The translations under genes and the position numbers were made by a program. The notes beneath the pieces were generated by a model. That model was given only the letters and a program-made list of their open reading frames with translations, was not told the DNA's origin and searched no databases. Positions 9,590 to 17,737 of a stretch of 64,000 nucleotides of DNA are shown here, piece after piece. Where the stretch lies: the NCBI GenBank assembly GCA_947487765.1, contig CANKXO010000001.1:744001-808000 (forward strand), read 5' to 3'. This DNA is from an uncultured Pseudomonadales bacterium (GTDB lineage Bacteria; Pseudomonadota; Gammaproteobacteria; Pseudomonadales; Cellvibrionaceae). Each line of letters opens with the position of its first letter. Position 1 is the first letter of the stretch.

Positions 9590-10327
9590 ATGGATATATT
9601 AAGCTTTCTCGGCATTATTATCGCGTTCGCTGCACTTTTAGGGGGTAACTTCCTAGAGGGGGGGGCCTTGCAGTCCTTAATTAATGTCCCTGCTGCTCTG
9701 ATTGTTTTTGGTGGTACCTTTGGTGCAGCTATGTTGCAAACGCCAATGTTAACGTTGCAGCGGTCTTTGCAATTGTTTGGCTGGGTATTTAATCCTCCCC
9801 CCGTAAAGTTTGCTGAACAAATTAAAAAAATATCTGACTGGGCAATTATCTCTCGTCGGAGTGGTTTGCTGGGTTTAGAAAAAATGGCAGATAAAGAGAA
9901 AGATATTTTTTCAAAGAAAGCGTTAAATCTTTTAATTGATGGTTCTAATCCTCAATCAATTCGCCGGATACTTGAAGCGGATATGATATTAGCCGAACAG
10001 CGGGATCTGGATGCAGTAAAAGTCTATGCGAGTATGGGTGGCTATGCACCTACCATCGGTATCATTGGTGCAGTGATGGGACTTATTTACGTCATGCGTA
10101 ATCTTGCAGATCCTGCAGAGTTGGGTTCAGGTATCGCGATTGCATTTGTTGCGACAATTTATGGGGTTGCGGCCGCAAACCTACTATTGTTACCTATTGC
10201 GAATAAATTGACTCTGTATATTAATCAGCAATCGCAAGTAAAAGAGCTACTGATCGAAGGTGTGCTTTATATTGCTGATGGTGAAAACCCAAAAGCCATT
10301 GAGATGAAGCTCAGTGGTTATTTATAA
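9590..10327 (+). CDS. motC: Flagellar motor stator protein MotC (MotA/PomA family)
   Basis: This is the A-type stator subunit, a four-helix membrane protein that surrounds the B subunit and contacts FliG. Helices are seen at about residues 3-20, 30-50, 147-167 and 178-202, with the cytoplasmic loop between the second and third. The stretch GGYAPTIGIIGAVMGLI is typical of the MotA/PomA family. Its place between cheB and a MotB-type gene in the chemotaxis operon matches MotC of Pseudomonas, the second stator set. The coupling ion cannot be told from this sequence alone. Confidence 0.92.
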   Translation: MDILSFLGIIIAFAALLGGNFLEGGALQSLINVPAALIVFGGTFGAAMLQTPMLTLQRSLQLFGWVFNPPPVKFAEQIKKISDWAIISRRSGLLGLEKMADKEKDIFSKKALNLLIDGSNPQSIRRILEADMILAEQRDLDAVKVYASMGGYAPTIGIIGAVMGLIYVMRNLADPAELGSGIAIAFVATIYGVAAANLLLLPIANKLTLYINQQSQVKELLIEGVLYIADGENPKAIEMKLSGYL

Positions 10328-10344
10328 ATTTATAGTGAAATATC

Positions 10345-11433
10345 GTGCGTAGACGTCCTGCAGCAGATATTAATATTAATCACGAACGTTGGTTAGTGTC
10401 TTACGCCGACTTTATCACCTTATTGTTTGCCTTTTTTGTGGTGATGTATTCCATATCGCAAGTTAGTGAAAGCAAATACCGTGTCCTTGCGACAACACTA
10501 ACAGAAGTTTTTAATGAGCCTAAGCGTTCATTAAAGCCGATACAGGTCGGGGAAATCTCTCGATCAAATGAAATAACCCCGATAGAATCAGAAACACGAA
10601 ATAAAGAAGATGATGGGCAAGGCGCCTTTGAAAAAACTGCAGATTTACCTCAATTATCAGACCAGTTTACCGAGCAATTTTCTGATTTGATCGATGACGA
10701 AGTGGTTCAAGTCAACAGTAATGAATACTGGTTACAAGTCTCGCTGAATAACAGTGTGTTATTTCCCTTAGGCAGTGTAAAACCCAGTGCAGAAGCTAAT
10801 ACAATACTGGCTGAAGTTGCCGATTTATTAAGAGGTTTTAATAACCCGATTCAAGTCGAAGGTTATACCGATAACCTCGTAGTCAATTCAGCTCAATTCC
10901 CCAGTAATTGGGAGCTGTCATCTGCTCGTGCATCATCTGTGGTTAAATTTTTAAGTAATGAGGGTATTGCCCCTGACCGCCTTGCGGCCGTTGGTTACGG
11001 TGAACATCAACCAATAGCAGAAAACGAAACACCTGAAGGGCGTGCTCAAAACCGCCGCGTTGTTTTAATGATTGCTAGAGAGAAAATGCAGCGCCCAAGA
11101 GTCGGTACACAAACAGCTATTCAAGAAGCGGTTGCCCCTTCCGTCGTAGAGCAAACACAGGTAGCTCCTCAGCCAGGATTAGAAATACAGCAATCCCCAA
11201 CACCCATAGAGAGTGGTCTTTCTCCGCGTGAAAGAATGGATCGTTTGATTGAGACGAATCCTGGAATTGGTATCGATACGGTGCTGACCTTAGAGGACGA
11301 ATTGCCACCAGCGCCTGTAGAAGAGGCCACTGAAGACGACACAACCACAGGTACTAATAAAATTACTCCTGTTGAAACTGAGAGCGGTGGTTTACTTTTC
11401 AGCAGTGACCCGGAACAACGGTTAAACCCATAA
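10345..11433 (+). CDS. motD: Flagellar motor stator protein MotD (MotB/PomB family)
   Basis: This is the B-type stator subunit that anchors the stator to peptidoglycan and carries the ion. The single transmembrane helix contains the essential Asp22 (VSYADFITLLFAFFVVMY). The C-terminal OmpA-like peptidoglycan-binding domain shows VEGYTDN, ELSSARASSVVKFL and AQNRRVVLMI. The start is a GTG 17 bp after motC. At 362 residues it is longer than usual because of a Pro/Glu/Thr-rich tail of about 110 residues after the OmpA domain, which is low in conserved features. Confidence 0.92.
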   Translation: MRRRPAADININHERWLVSYADFITLLFAFFVVMYSISQVSESKYRVLATTLTEVFNEPKRSLKPIQVGEISRSNEITPIESETRNKEDDGQGAFEKTADLPQLSDQFTEQFSDLIDDEVVQVNSNEYWLQVSLNNSVLFPLGSVKPSAEANTILAEVADLLRGFNNPIQVEGYTDNLVVNSAQFPSNWELSSARASSVVKFLSNEGIAPDRLAAVGYGEHQPIAENETPEGRAQNRRVVLMIAREKMQRPRVGTQTAIQEAVAPSVVEQTQVAPQPGLEIQQSPTPIESGLSPRERMDRLIETNPGIGIDTVLTLEDELPPAPVEEATEDDTTTGTNKITPVETESGGLLFSSDPEQRLNP

Positions 11434-11573
11434 GCTTGAATTGATCCTAGCCACACGTTGGCGGAATAGCAAAACCTCTCCTAAAATTTAAACAGGCATA
11501 CTATTTGCTCAACAGATTATATACGTTGGTGATGCCTCTAAATCGCCGATTACTTGACGTTGTTAATGACTCT

Positions 11574-12392
11574 ATGGGGCAAGCTTTGAATATCTGGACT
11601 GTTGCCAATCAAAAAGGTGGTGTAGGCAAAACAACCACAACCGTTGCTTTAGGCGGTCTTGCTGCTGAGAGTGGGCAGCGAGTATTGTTTGTGGACCTCG
11701 ACCCTCATGGTTCGTTGACCAGTTATTTTGGTCAAGATCCTGACACTATTAGTAATAGTATTTTCAACCTGTTCCAGAACCCTAACAACATCTGTTTAGA
11801 AAACATTGCCCAGCTGCTTCTACCCACCCAGTTTGAAAACATTGTTTTGTTACCCGCATCTACTGCATTGGCAACGCTAGAGCGGCGTGCTATTGGTAAG
11901 GATGGAATGGGGCTGGTTCTCACTAAGACGTTACAAAAACTGGAAGAAGACTTTGACTTAGTTATTATCGATTCGCCACCGATATTAGGTGTGTTGCTGA
12001 TCAATGGATTGGCAGCATGTGATCGATTAATTATTCCCGTGCAGACAGAATTTCTTGCCTTAAAAGGTTTAGAGAGAATGCTGCATACTCTGCGGATGCT
12101 TGGGCACTCTCAGAAAAAAGAACTGGAATATGTGATTGTCCCAACAATGTACGATCAACGAACACAGGCGTCGGTAGGGTCATTGCGAGAAATCAGGCAT
12201 CGCTACGGCACAGAGACCTGGCCCGGTAAAGTACCTGTTGATACTCAGCTAAGGAATGCCAGCAAGCAAGGGATGCCTCCTAATTTGTATGCGGAAGCAA
12301 GCCATGGCACTGAAGCCTATCGTAGTCTACTGAAGTGGCTACGTTCAATTGATAATGACAATCAAAAAACACGGTTCTGGGAAGCAGGTTAA
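11574..12392 (+). CDS. parC: ParA-like ATPase ParC, polar positioning of chemotaxis arrays
   Basis: A ParA-family ATPase encoded inside a chemotaxis operon corresponds to ParC of Vibrio and PA1462 of Pseudomonas, which send chemosensory arrays to the cell pole. The deviant Walker A motif VANQKGGVGKTTTTVAL follows directly after the short N terminus from ATG 11574. DLDPHGSLTSYFG and LVIIDSPPILGVL are the switch I and Walker B regions. Starts upstream in the same frame (11505, 11532) would add residues not seen in the family. Its stop overlaps the parP ATG by one base. It should not be confused with topoisomerase IV ParC. Confidence 0.85.
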   Translation: MGQALNIWTVANQKGGVGKTTTTVALGGLAAESGQRVLFVDLDPHGSLTSYFGQDPDTISNSIFNLFQNPNNICLENIAQLLLPTQFENIVLLPASTALATLERRAIGKDGMGLVLTKTLQKLEEDFDLVIIDSPPILGVLLINGLAACDRLIIPVQTEFLALKGLERMLHTLRMLGHSQKKELEYVIVPTMYDQRTQASVGSLREIRHRYGTETWPGKVPVDTQLRNASKQGMPPNLYAEASHGTEAYRSLLKWLRSIDNDNQKTRFWEAG

Positions 12393-13609
12393 TGGGTAAT
12401 AAGCACATAGAAGAGACATTAACAGACTATTTTGGTGAGCTGCTTAATGAACCTAATGAGGCAACATTGACGGCAGCGCCGTCAAAAAACGAAGTTGTTG
12501 ATGATCCAATGGACGTTGAATCATCATCGGCTCAAGCTAAGCCATTGGAGGTCAAGCATGCACCTATTAAACTGGCTGAGACGAAGCCAATAAAAAGTAG
12601 GGCAATAGAGGCTACGCCAGTGCAAGAGGCGCCTGCTCAGAATAATGTTAGCCAAACAAGTAACAAAAATTTAGTTTTTGAAGAAAAAAAATCTAAAAAA
12701 ATCAATGTAATAGAAGATGATTTAAAAGAAGAATCTAGACAGGTTTCTAAACCTGCTGTAGGTCCTTTAGGGTCTTATAAAAAGCCTTTTGTCTCGAACC
12801 AAGAGTTAACTCCGTCTGCGGAAAAACCATCATCAAGTGTAGAGCAATCTGTCGTTCCACTCTCCAAAGCATCGGTCAGCCAATCCAGTGATGCAGTAGG
12901 AACCGCTGCCTATCAGCAACACAAGCAACGCTTGGAACGTATGTTACAGCAAGTGAGTGCTCTGGATAGTTCAAGCAATACCATTGCGCCCACTGTAACT
13001 CCACCTACAGTAGCTCCACCAACAACAGAGTCGAGAATATCCACTGAAACGGAAGTAAGCGAACAAGAGCAGGTTGATGTATCACTGGATGTCGCTGCTT
13101 ACGAAATGCCTCCATTAAGTAGTGAATGGCTGGGCAATGGCCGCCCTAATTGGGCTCAGGAACAGTTTGATATTTTACTGATTGAGGTCAATGGCCTTCA
13201 ATTGGCAGTACCGTTAGTTGCTCTCGGCCAGATACAAGATCTGGATGAAGAAGCAATGACGTCCTTATTCGGTCAATCTGATTGGTTTATGGGCTTACAA
13301 AAAACACCAATGGGTAATGTTAAAACGGTTAATACAGCTAAATTTGTGATGCCAGAACGCTATAAAGATGAGCACAACTACAAGTATGTCGTTTCTATTA
13401 ATGGCCTTAGCTGGGGCTTAGCGGTCGATAATATACATCAGCCTATCAGCATTGATCCTGACAGTATTCGCTGGCGACCTAAGCGTGACTCCCGCCCTTG
13501 GATGGCAGGAATGGTGAAGGATCATATGTGTGTATTACTGGATATCCCTGCAATGGGCGAAATCCTGCAAGAGCAAGATAAAAATCATGCTCAAACGACT
13601 GGCGGATAG
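12392..13609 (+). CDS. parP: CheW-domain protein ParP, partner of ParC and CheA
   Basis: The C-terminal 150 residues (from about 258, ILLIEVNGLQLAVPLVALG to VKDHMCVLLDIPAMG) form a CheW-like domain, as in the array-integration (AIF) domain of ParP. The first 250 residues are low-complexity and rich in Ser, Pro, Glu and Gln, with a short helical stretch HKQRLERMLQQVSAL near residue 177. In Vibrio, ParP binds ParC through its N-terminal part and CheA through the CheW-like part, tethering arrays to the pole. The one-base overlap with parC indicates coupled translation. PA1463 is the Pseudomonas counterpart by position. Confidence 0.83.
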   Translation: MGNKHIEETLTDYFGELLNEPNEATLTAAPSKNEVVDDPMDVESSSAQAKPLEVKHAPIKLAETKPIKSRAIEATPVQEAPAQNNVSQTSNKNLVFEEKKSKKINVIEDDLKEESRQVSKPAVGPLGSYKKPFVSNQELTPSAEKPSSSVEQSVVPLSKASVSQSSDAVGTAAYQQHKQRLERMLQQVSALDSSSNTIAPTVTPPTVAPPTTESRISTETEVSEQEQVDVSLDVAAYEMPPLSSEWLGNGRPNWAQEQFDILLIEVNGLQLAVPLVALGQIQDLDEEAMTSLFGQSDWFMGLQKTPMGNVKTVNTAKFVMPERYKDEHNYKYVVSINGLSWGLAVDNIHQPISIDPDSIRWRPKRDSRPWMAGMVKDHMCVLLDIPAMGEILQEQDKNHAQTTGG

Positions 13610-13670
13610 TGATAGATACACTATATTAAAAGGGATAGAGAATTATTTGTAATTTAGAGGGTTAGCATAA

Positions 13671-14156
13671 ATGGCTAGTAACGCAGCACAGAAAACAACA
13701 AGCGATGATCCGGTACTTCAATGGGTGACATTCCGCTTGGCAGGTGAAACTTATGGCATCAATGTGATGCAAGTACAGGAGGTTTTGCGTTATACCGAAA
13801 TTGCTCCCGTGCCAGGTGCGCCAGAATATGTACTCGGTATTATTAATCTGCGTGGTAATGTTGTCACTGTAATTGATACGCGTAATCGTTTCGGTTTGGC
13901 GTCTGGTGAAATGACCGACAATACACGTATTGTCATCATTGAGACGGAAGGACATGTTATTGGTATCTTAGTTGATAGTGTGGCCGAAGTGGTTTATCTG
14001 CGTCAGTCTGAAGTAGAAACAGCGCCTAATGTTGGTAATGACGAAAGTGCTAAGTTCATTCAGGGCGTCTGCCATAAAAACGATGAATTATTAATTCTCA
14101 TTGAATTAAATAAACTATTAACGGATACAGAGTGGGCTGAGTTAGAAGAAGTTTAG
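13671..14156 (+). CDS. cheW: Chemotaxis adaptor CheW
   Basis: CheW couples chemoreceptors to CheA. This 161-residue protein consists of one CheW domain: VTFRLAGETYGINVMQVQEVLR, then PVPGAPEYVLGIINLRGNVVTVIDTRNRFGL, and ILIELNKLL near the end. These are the two SH3-like subdomains, with the conserved NLRG loop. It follows parP after 61 bp and precedes a DUF2802 gene, as in Pseudomonas (PA1464). Confidence 0.95.
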   Translation: MASNAAQKTTSDDPVLQWVTFRLAGETYGINVMQVQEVLRYTEIAPVPGAPEYVLGIINLRGNVVTVIDTRNRFGLASGEMTDNTRIVIIETEGHVIGILVDSVAEVVYLRQSEVETAPNVGNDESAKFIQGVCHKNDELLILIELNKLLTDTEWAELEEV

Positions 14157-14228
14157 TCCATCTACCGTTTATTCAATAATTTTTCGAATGCAGCAAAAAC
14201 AAAGTGATAAGTTAAGGTAACTACTTAA

Positions 14229-14708
14229 ATGTATATAGAGTTGTCATCAGTCATCAATAATTTAGGCAGTAATGGCTTAGTAATAGGTTTAGGTAGCCTC
14301 ACTTTAGTTTTATTCGTGGCCTTATTTCGAGGTTACCAAAAAATTCAACTCGTTAATAAACAGCTTGAACGCCTTCAGCATGATTTACGTGTTGCTAACA
14401 GTAGTGCGATTAGTATGGGGCAACAGCTCATTCATTTAGAAAAGCGAGTGAATCAGCAGCCTGTTCCTCAGGAACCTGTTACGCGAGAAAGAGCAGCGGC
14501 TACTTTTGCTCAAGAAGACGTAAAACCTTCTGTGTTACCTGTAGAGAGCCCTACAAACGATATTAACGAAAAATCTGTTTACGACCAAGCACGCAGCTTT
14601 CTTTCACAAGGTCATTCTGTTAGCGATGTTGCTAAACAATGTGGCCTTTCCCATGCGGAAGTATCATTACTTCATGCTTTGAGTAAAAAATCTGTCCTCT
14701 CTCATTAA
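14229..14708 (+). CDS. DUF2802 family membrane-anchored protein
   Basis: The 159-residue protein has one N-terminal membrane helix (about residues 18-34, GLVIGLGSLTLVLFVAL), a coiled-coil stretch (QLVNKQLERLQHDLRVANS), a variable middle, and a C-terminal helix-turn-helix-like segment (YDQARSFLSQGHSVSDVAKQ). This layout and the place after cheW match the DUF2802 protein of Pseudomonas chemotaxis operons (PA1465). Its function is not established; the conserved position suggests a link to flagella or the polar array. Confidence 0.75.
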   Translation: MYIELSSVINNLGSNGLVIGLGSLTLVLFVALFRGYQKIQLVNKQLERLQHDLRVANSSAISMGQQLIHLEKRVNQQPVPQEPVTRERAAATFAQEDVKPSVLPVESPTNDINEKSVYDQARSFLSQGHSVSDVAKQCGLSHAEVSLLHALSKKSVLSH

Positions 14709-14873
14709 ATTATTTTTATTAATGTTATTTTTTGATAAAGCGCACTTTGTATGATTAACGTTTAATGCCTTTATGATGCATGTCTATCGTTTTTATGAGC
14801 TGACTAACATAAGCACACTGTATATTCAAAGCTATACTAAAAATACTATTGGTTAATTATTGAAGGAAAATCT

Positions 14874-15227
14874 ATGTCGATTTACGAACAGATTGGCGGT
14901 GAGAATGCGGTGGATGCAGCCGTTGATATTTTTTATAAAAAAGTGCTGAGTGATGATCGTATTAGCCATTTTTTTGATTCAGTCGACATGGCGGGGCAAA
15001 TACAAAAACAAAAATCGTTTTTAACCACAGTTTTTGGTGGCCCTAATAGCTATACTGGAAAGGATATGCGTGAAGCGCATAAACATATGAGTTTAACAGA
15101 GGAGCATTTTGGTGCGGTAGCTGAAAATCTTGTGGGTACTTTGCAAGAGCTGAGCGTTCCTCAAAGTATCATTGATGAAGTGGTCGGTATTGCTCTCAGT
15201 GTTAAAGACGACGTATTAAATAAATAA
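14874..15227 (+). CDS. Truncated haemoglobin (group I-like)
   Basis: The 117-residue protein matches the 2-on-2 globins: the N-terminal SIYEQIGGENAVDAAVDIFY, the FF pair in RISHFFDSVDM, GG in TTVFGGPNSYTG, and a probable proximal haem His in MREAHKHM. Such globins bind O2 or NO and are often linked to NO detoxification. A strong ribosome site (GAAGGAAAA) precedes ATG 14874. A terminator hairpin closes it on its own, so it appears to be a single-gene unit separate from the chemotaxis operon. Confidence 0.92.
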   Translation: MSIYEQIGGENAVDAAVDIFYKKVLSDDRISHFFDSVDMAGQIQKQKSFLTTVFGGPNSYTGKDMREAHKHMSLTEEHFGAVAENLVGTLQELSVPQSIIDEVVGIALSVKDDVLNK

Positions 15228-15252
15228 TCAGTTGAACAATGGTTTAAAAAAC

Positions 15253-15285
15253 AAAGGTGTTTTCATTAAGTGATAACGCCTTTTT
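15253..15285 (+). terminator. Rho-independent terminator after the globin gene
   Basis: AAAGGTGTT at 15253-15261 pairs with AACGCCTTT at 15275-15283 (one G-U pair), with a 13-nt loop, and the stem runs into a T-rich tract (five T at 15281-15285). It lies 26 bp after the globin stop and before the convergent LysR gene. Confidence 0.75.
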
Positions 15286-15316
15286 AATAGAATAAATTAT
15301 TTGCATCCATCTGCAG

Positions 15317-16234
15317 CTATACTTTTACAGGCTGAATATGTGTTCTCACAGTATTAATAAACTCCTCAACAACCTCATTAGGTTTGGCTAGCTTAGATCG
15401 ATACGTATAAATACTGTTAGGTAATTGCATGACCATATCTGATAGCCTTACAAGTTTGCCCTCATCAATTTTTGATTGCACAGAACGAGCCCATCCCAAA
15501 GCAATACCTTCTCCTCTTTCGGCAACATCCAGACAAACCTGATATGAATTAAAGGTTAAACCATTTATTTTTTGATTGTTTTCTACGTTATATGAGGCCA
15601 AAAATTCCTGCCAGTCGGGCCAGCCACGGCCTAAATCTTCCAGGTGTAACAAAGGGAGCTTAAGGAATTCATTAATTGTCGGTGGGGTGGGTAGACTTGC
15701 CGCAAAAGTTGGTGAGCAAACAGGAAAGACAGCATCGTCAGCAATGGCTTCAGTATGAAATCGCTCATCTTTTGAATCGCCTACCTGAAATGCAATATCA
15801 ATATTATCCGTTACTATTTCTATGGGGTCATAAGAGGATAAAACACGAAGTTGAAGATTAGGGTGCTTCTGCTGAAATTCGTTCAACACAGGGGTAATGA
15901 TATAGCTGGCAATAGAGATATCCGAAAAGATGGTAAAGCGCTTACTGGTTTTACTGCTTTCCCGTAAGCGCCCAGCGGTAGCCGCTAGTTCACGTAGGGT
16001 CAGGTGCACCGTTGCGGCGAGAGCTTCCCCCTCTGCTGTGGGAACAACATCATGACGTTGTCGGTCAAATAACTTAATGCCTAGATTGGTTTCCAGTTGT
16101 CGAATTTGGCGGCTGACACTCGCTTGTGAGAGTGCCACCTCGTCTCCGGCTCGACTGAAGTTACGTAGTCGGTAGGCGGCTTCGAATACGACCAGCGTGC
16201 CGAGAGGAGGGAGTTGACGAGATAGTATAGCCAT
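15317..16234 (-). CDS. LysR-family transcriptional regulator (GcvA-like)
   Basis: The 305-residue protein has the N-terminal winged helix-turn-helix (FEAAYRLRNFSRAGDEVALS, SRQIRQLETNLGIKLFDRQ) and the periplasmic-binding-protein-like effector domain. SYDPIEIVTDNIDIAFQVGD and GEGIALGWARSV are typical of the GcvA/BetR-like branch. It is transcribed divergently from the Rieske oxygenase, with 116 bp between the starts, so it probably controls that gene. It belongs to the same broad group as the LysR gene at 29457-30353, next to the choline-sulfatase. Confidence 0.88.
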   Translation of the reverse strand: MAILSRQLPPLGTLVVFEAAYRLRNFSRAGDEVALSQASVSRQIRQLETNLGIKLFDRQRHDVVPTAEGEALAATVHLTLRELAATAGRLRESSKTSKRFTIFSDISIASYIITPVLNEFQQKHPNLQLRVLSSYDPIEIVTDNIDIAFQVGDSKDERFHTEAIADDAVFPVCSPTFAASLPTPPTINEFLKLPLLHLEDLGRGWPDWQEFLASYNVENNQKINGLTFNSYQVCLDVAERGEGIALGWARSVQSKIDEGKLVRLSDMVMQLPNSIYTYRSKLAKPNEVVEEFINTVRTHIQPVKV

Positions 16235-16350
16235 ACGAAAAACAAATACCTAAATACAATAAACGCGCTTCAGAAATGATAATAAGGTAATTATACTTCT
16301 ACGTCTATTAAATGTATTTTTAAGAGAATCTGACGCTAAAAGAGGTACTT

Positions 16351-17598
16351 ATGATGAATTCAATGGTGAATAACAAGAAAGATATTAATGCGTTAATTGA
16401 GCAACAACGCTCTGGTTTTTGCTTGGATCAAGCCTTTTATAATAATGATGAGATATTCAAAATTGACTTAGAACGAGTACTATCTCGCCAGTGGCAATTT
16501 GTGGATCATGAATCACGTATGCCAAATCCGGGCGACTATATCACCTATCAGTTTGCGAATGAATCGATCATTATTGTGCGCGATAATAATGGTGAATTAC
16601 ATGCCCACTTTAATGTGTGCCGTCACCGTGGTTCTCGAATTTGTTCAGAGGAGCAGGGTAACGCAAAGTTACTGGTTTGCCCTTACCATGCCTGGGTATA
16701 TGAGCTGAATGGCAACCTTCGCGGTGCTAGGCAAATGCCTGACGACTTTAACCCAGATGAATACGGTCTGGAACCTTGCCGTTTAGAAGTCATAGAAGGT
16801 CTCGTTTTCATTAATATTAATGAAACAGATGCCGCCGACTTTCAGCAATTGGCGAATAATATTCGCTCATTTGTGATGCCCCATGGCCTCACTAAAGCAA
16901 AAGTAGCCCATACAGAAAAATATACCGTCAATGCAAACTGGAAGCTAGTCATTGAAAACTTTCGTGAGTGCTACCACTGCTCTCCCTCACATCCTGAATA
17001 CGCATCGGTTAATGCGTATGTGCGCATAGGTGATCGAGAATTGGGGGGATACATTCCTGTCGTCGATGAATGGAAAGCAAAAGTGGCCGATTCAGGCAGA
17101 GAAGCCGGCTTTAAGAATTTTCCTTATGCATTGCAACCGCATCATGCTTGGAGAATGCCTATTAAAGATGGTTTTAAAACGGCCACTAAAGATGGCAGCC
17201 CAGCAGGGCCACTAATGGGGGATTTTAAAGAATACGATTGTGCTGAGACGGGTGTATTTTTTAGTGCGTTATCGTATTTTTACTTAAACAATGACTATGC
17301 TACGACTTTCCGTATAACACCGATATCGACAAATGTGACCGAAGTAACTATCAATTGGTTGGTTGATGAAAATGCAGTAGAAGGCACAGACTATGATGTT
17401 GAGCATGTAAAGTGGTTGTGGGATGTCACTACCATACAAGATAAACAGATTGTTGAAGAAAACCAGATAGGCGTAAATTCAAGCCGTTATATTCCTGGGC
17501 CATACAGCAAGCGCGAATACGGTACCGCGGATTTTATTTCCTGGTATCTTGCCCGTCTACAGGGTAAGCAGGAATTGAGGGTAGTTTTTAGAAAGTAA
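16351..17598 (+). CDS. Rieske non-haem iron oxygenase, quaternary-amine (glycine betaine) type
   Basis: The 415-residue protein has an N-terminal Rieske [2Fe-2S] domain with ligands C90, H92, C110 and H113 (CRHRG and CPYHAW). In the catalytic domain the mononuclear iron ligands H209 and H214 are visible (ENFRECYHCSPSHPEY), with a third acidic ligand near the C-terminal DKQIVEENQIG. The residue before the first His is Glu206, whereas most Rieske oxygenases have Asp there; a bridging Glu is known from carnitine and glycine betaine monooxygenases. Length and motifs fit GbcA, which converts glycine betaine to dimethylglycine and formaldehyde; stachydrine or another betaine is possible. A terminator follows the gene. 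Confidence 0.85.
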   Translation: MMNSMVNNKKDINALIEQQRSGFCLDQAFYNNDEIFKIDLERVLSRQWQFVDHESRMPNPGDYITYQFANESIIIVRDNNGELHAHFNVCRHRGSRICSEEQGNAKLLVCPYHAWVYELNGNLRGARQMPDDFNPDEYGLEPCRLEVIEGLVFININETDAADFQQLANNIRSFVMPHGLTKAKVAHTEKYTVNANWKLVIENFRECYHCSPSHPEYASVNAYVRIGDRELGGYIPVVDEWKAKVADSGREAGFKNFPYALQPHHAWRMPIKDGFKTATKDGSPAGPLMGDFKEYDCAETGVFFSALSYFYLNNDYATTFRITPISTNVTEVTINWLVDENAVEGTDYDVEHVKWLWDVTTIQDKQIVEENQIGVNSSRYIPGPYSKREYGTADFISWYLARLQGKQELRVVFRK

Positions 17599-17615
17599 AA
17601 TGAGAAAAAAGAAAA

Positions 17616-17637
17616 GGGGCCAAGGGCCCCTTTTTTT
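17616..17637 (+). terminator. Rho-independent terminator after the Rieske oxygenase
   Basis: GGGGCC at 17616-17621 pairs with GGCCCC at 17625-17630 around the loop AAG, followed by seven T (17631-17637). Four A before the stem can extend the pairing. It is the clearest terminator in the window and separates the oxygenase from the reductase gene 100 bp further on. Confidence 0.93.
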
Positions 17638-17737
17638 ACGTTAGGACAGGCACTTTGCCATTGATAAAAAGGGTATAATTAGCTGTTTGAGTTCTTGCTG
17701 CTTAAGGCTATGCTTTAGTAAATAACAGGAGTTTTTT

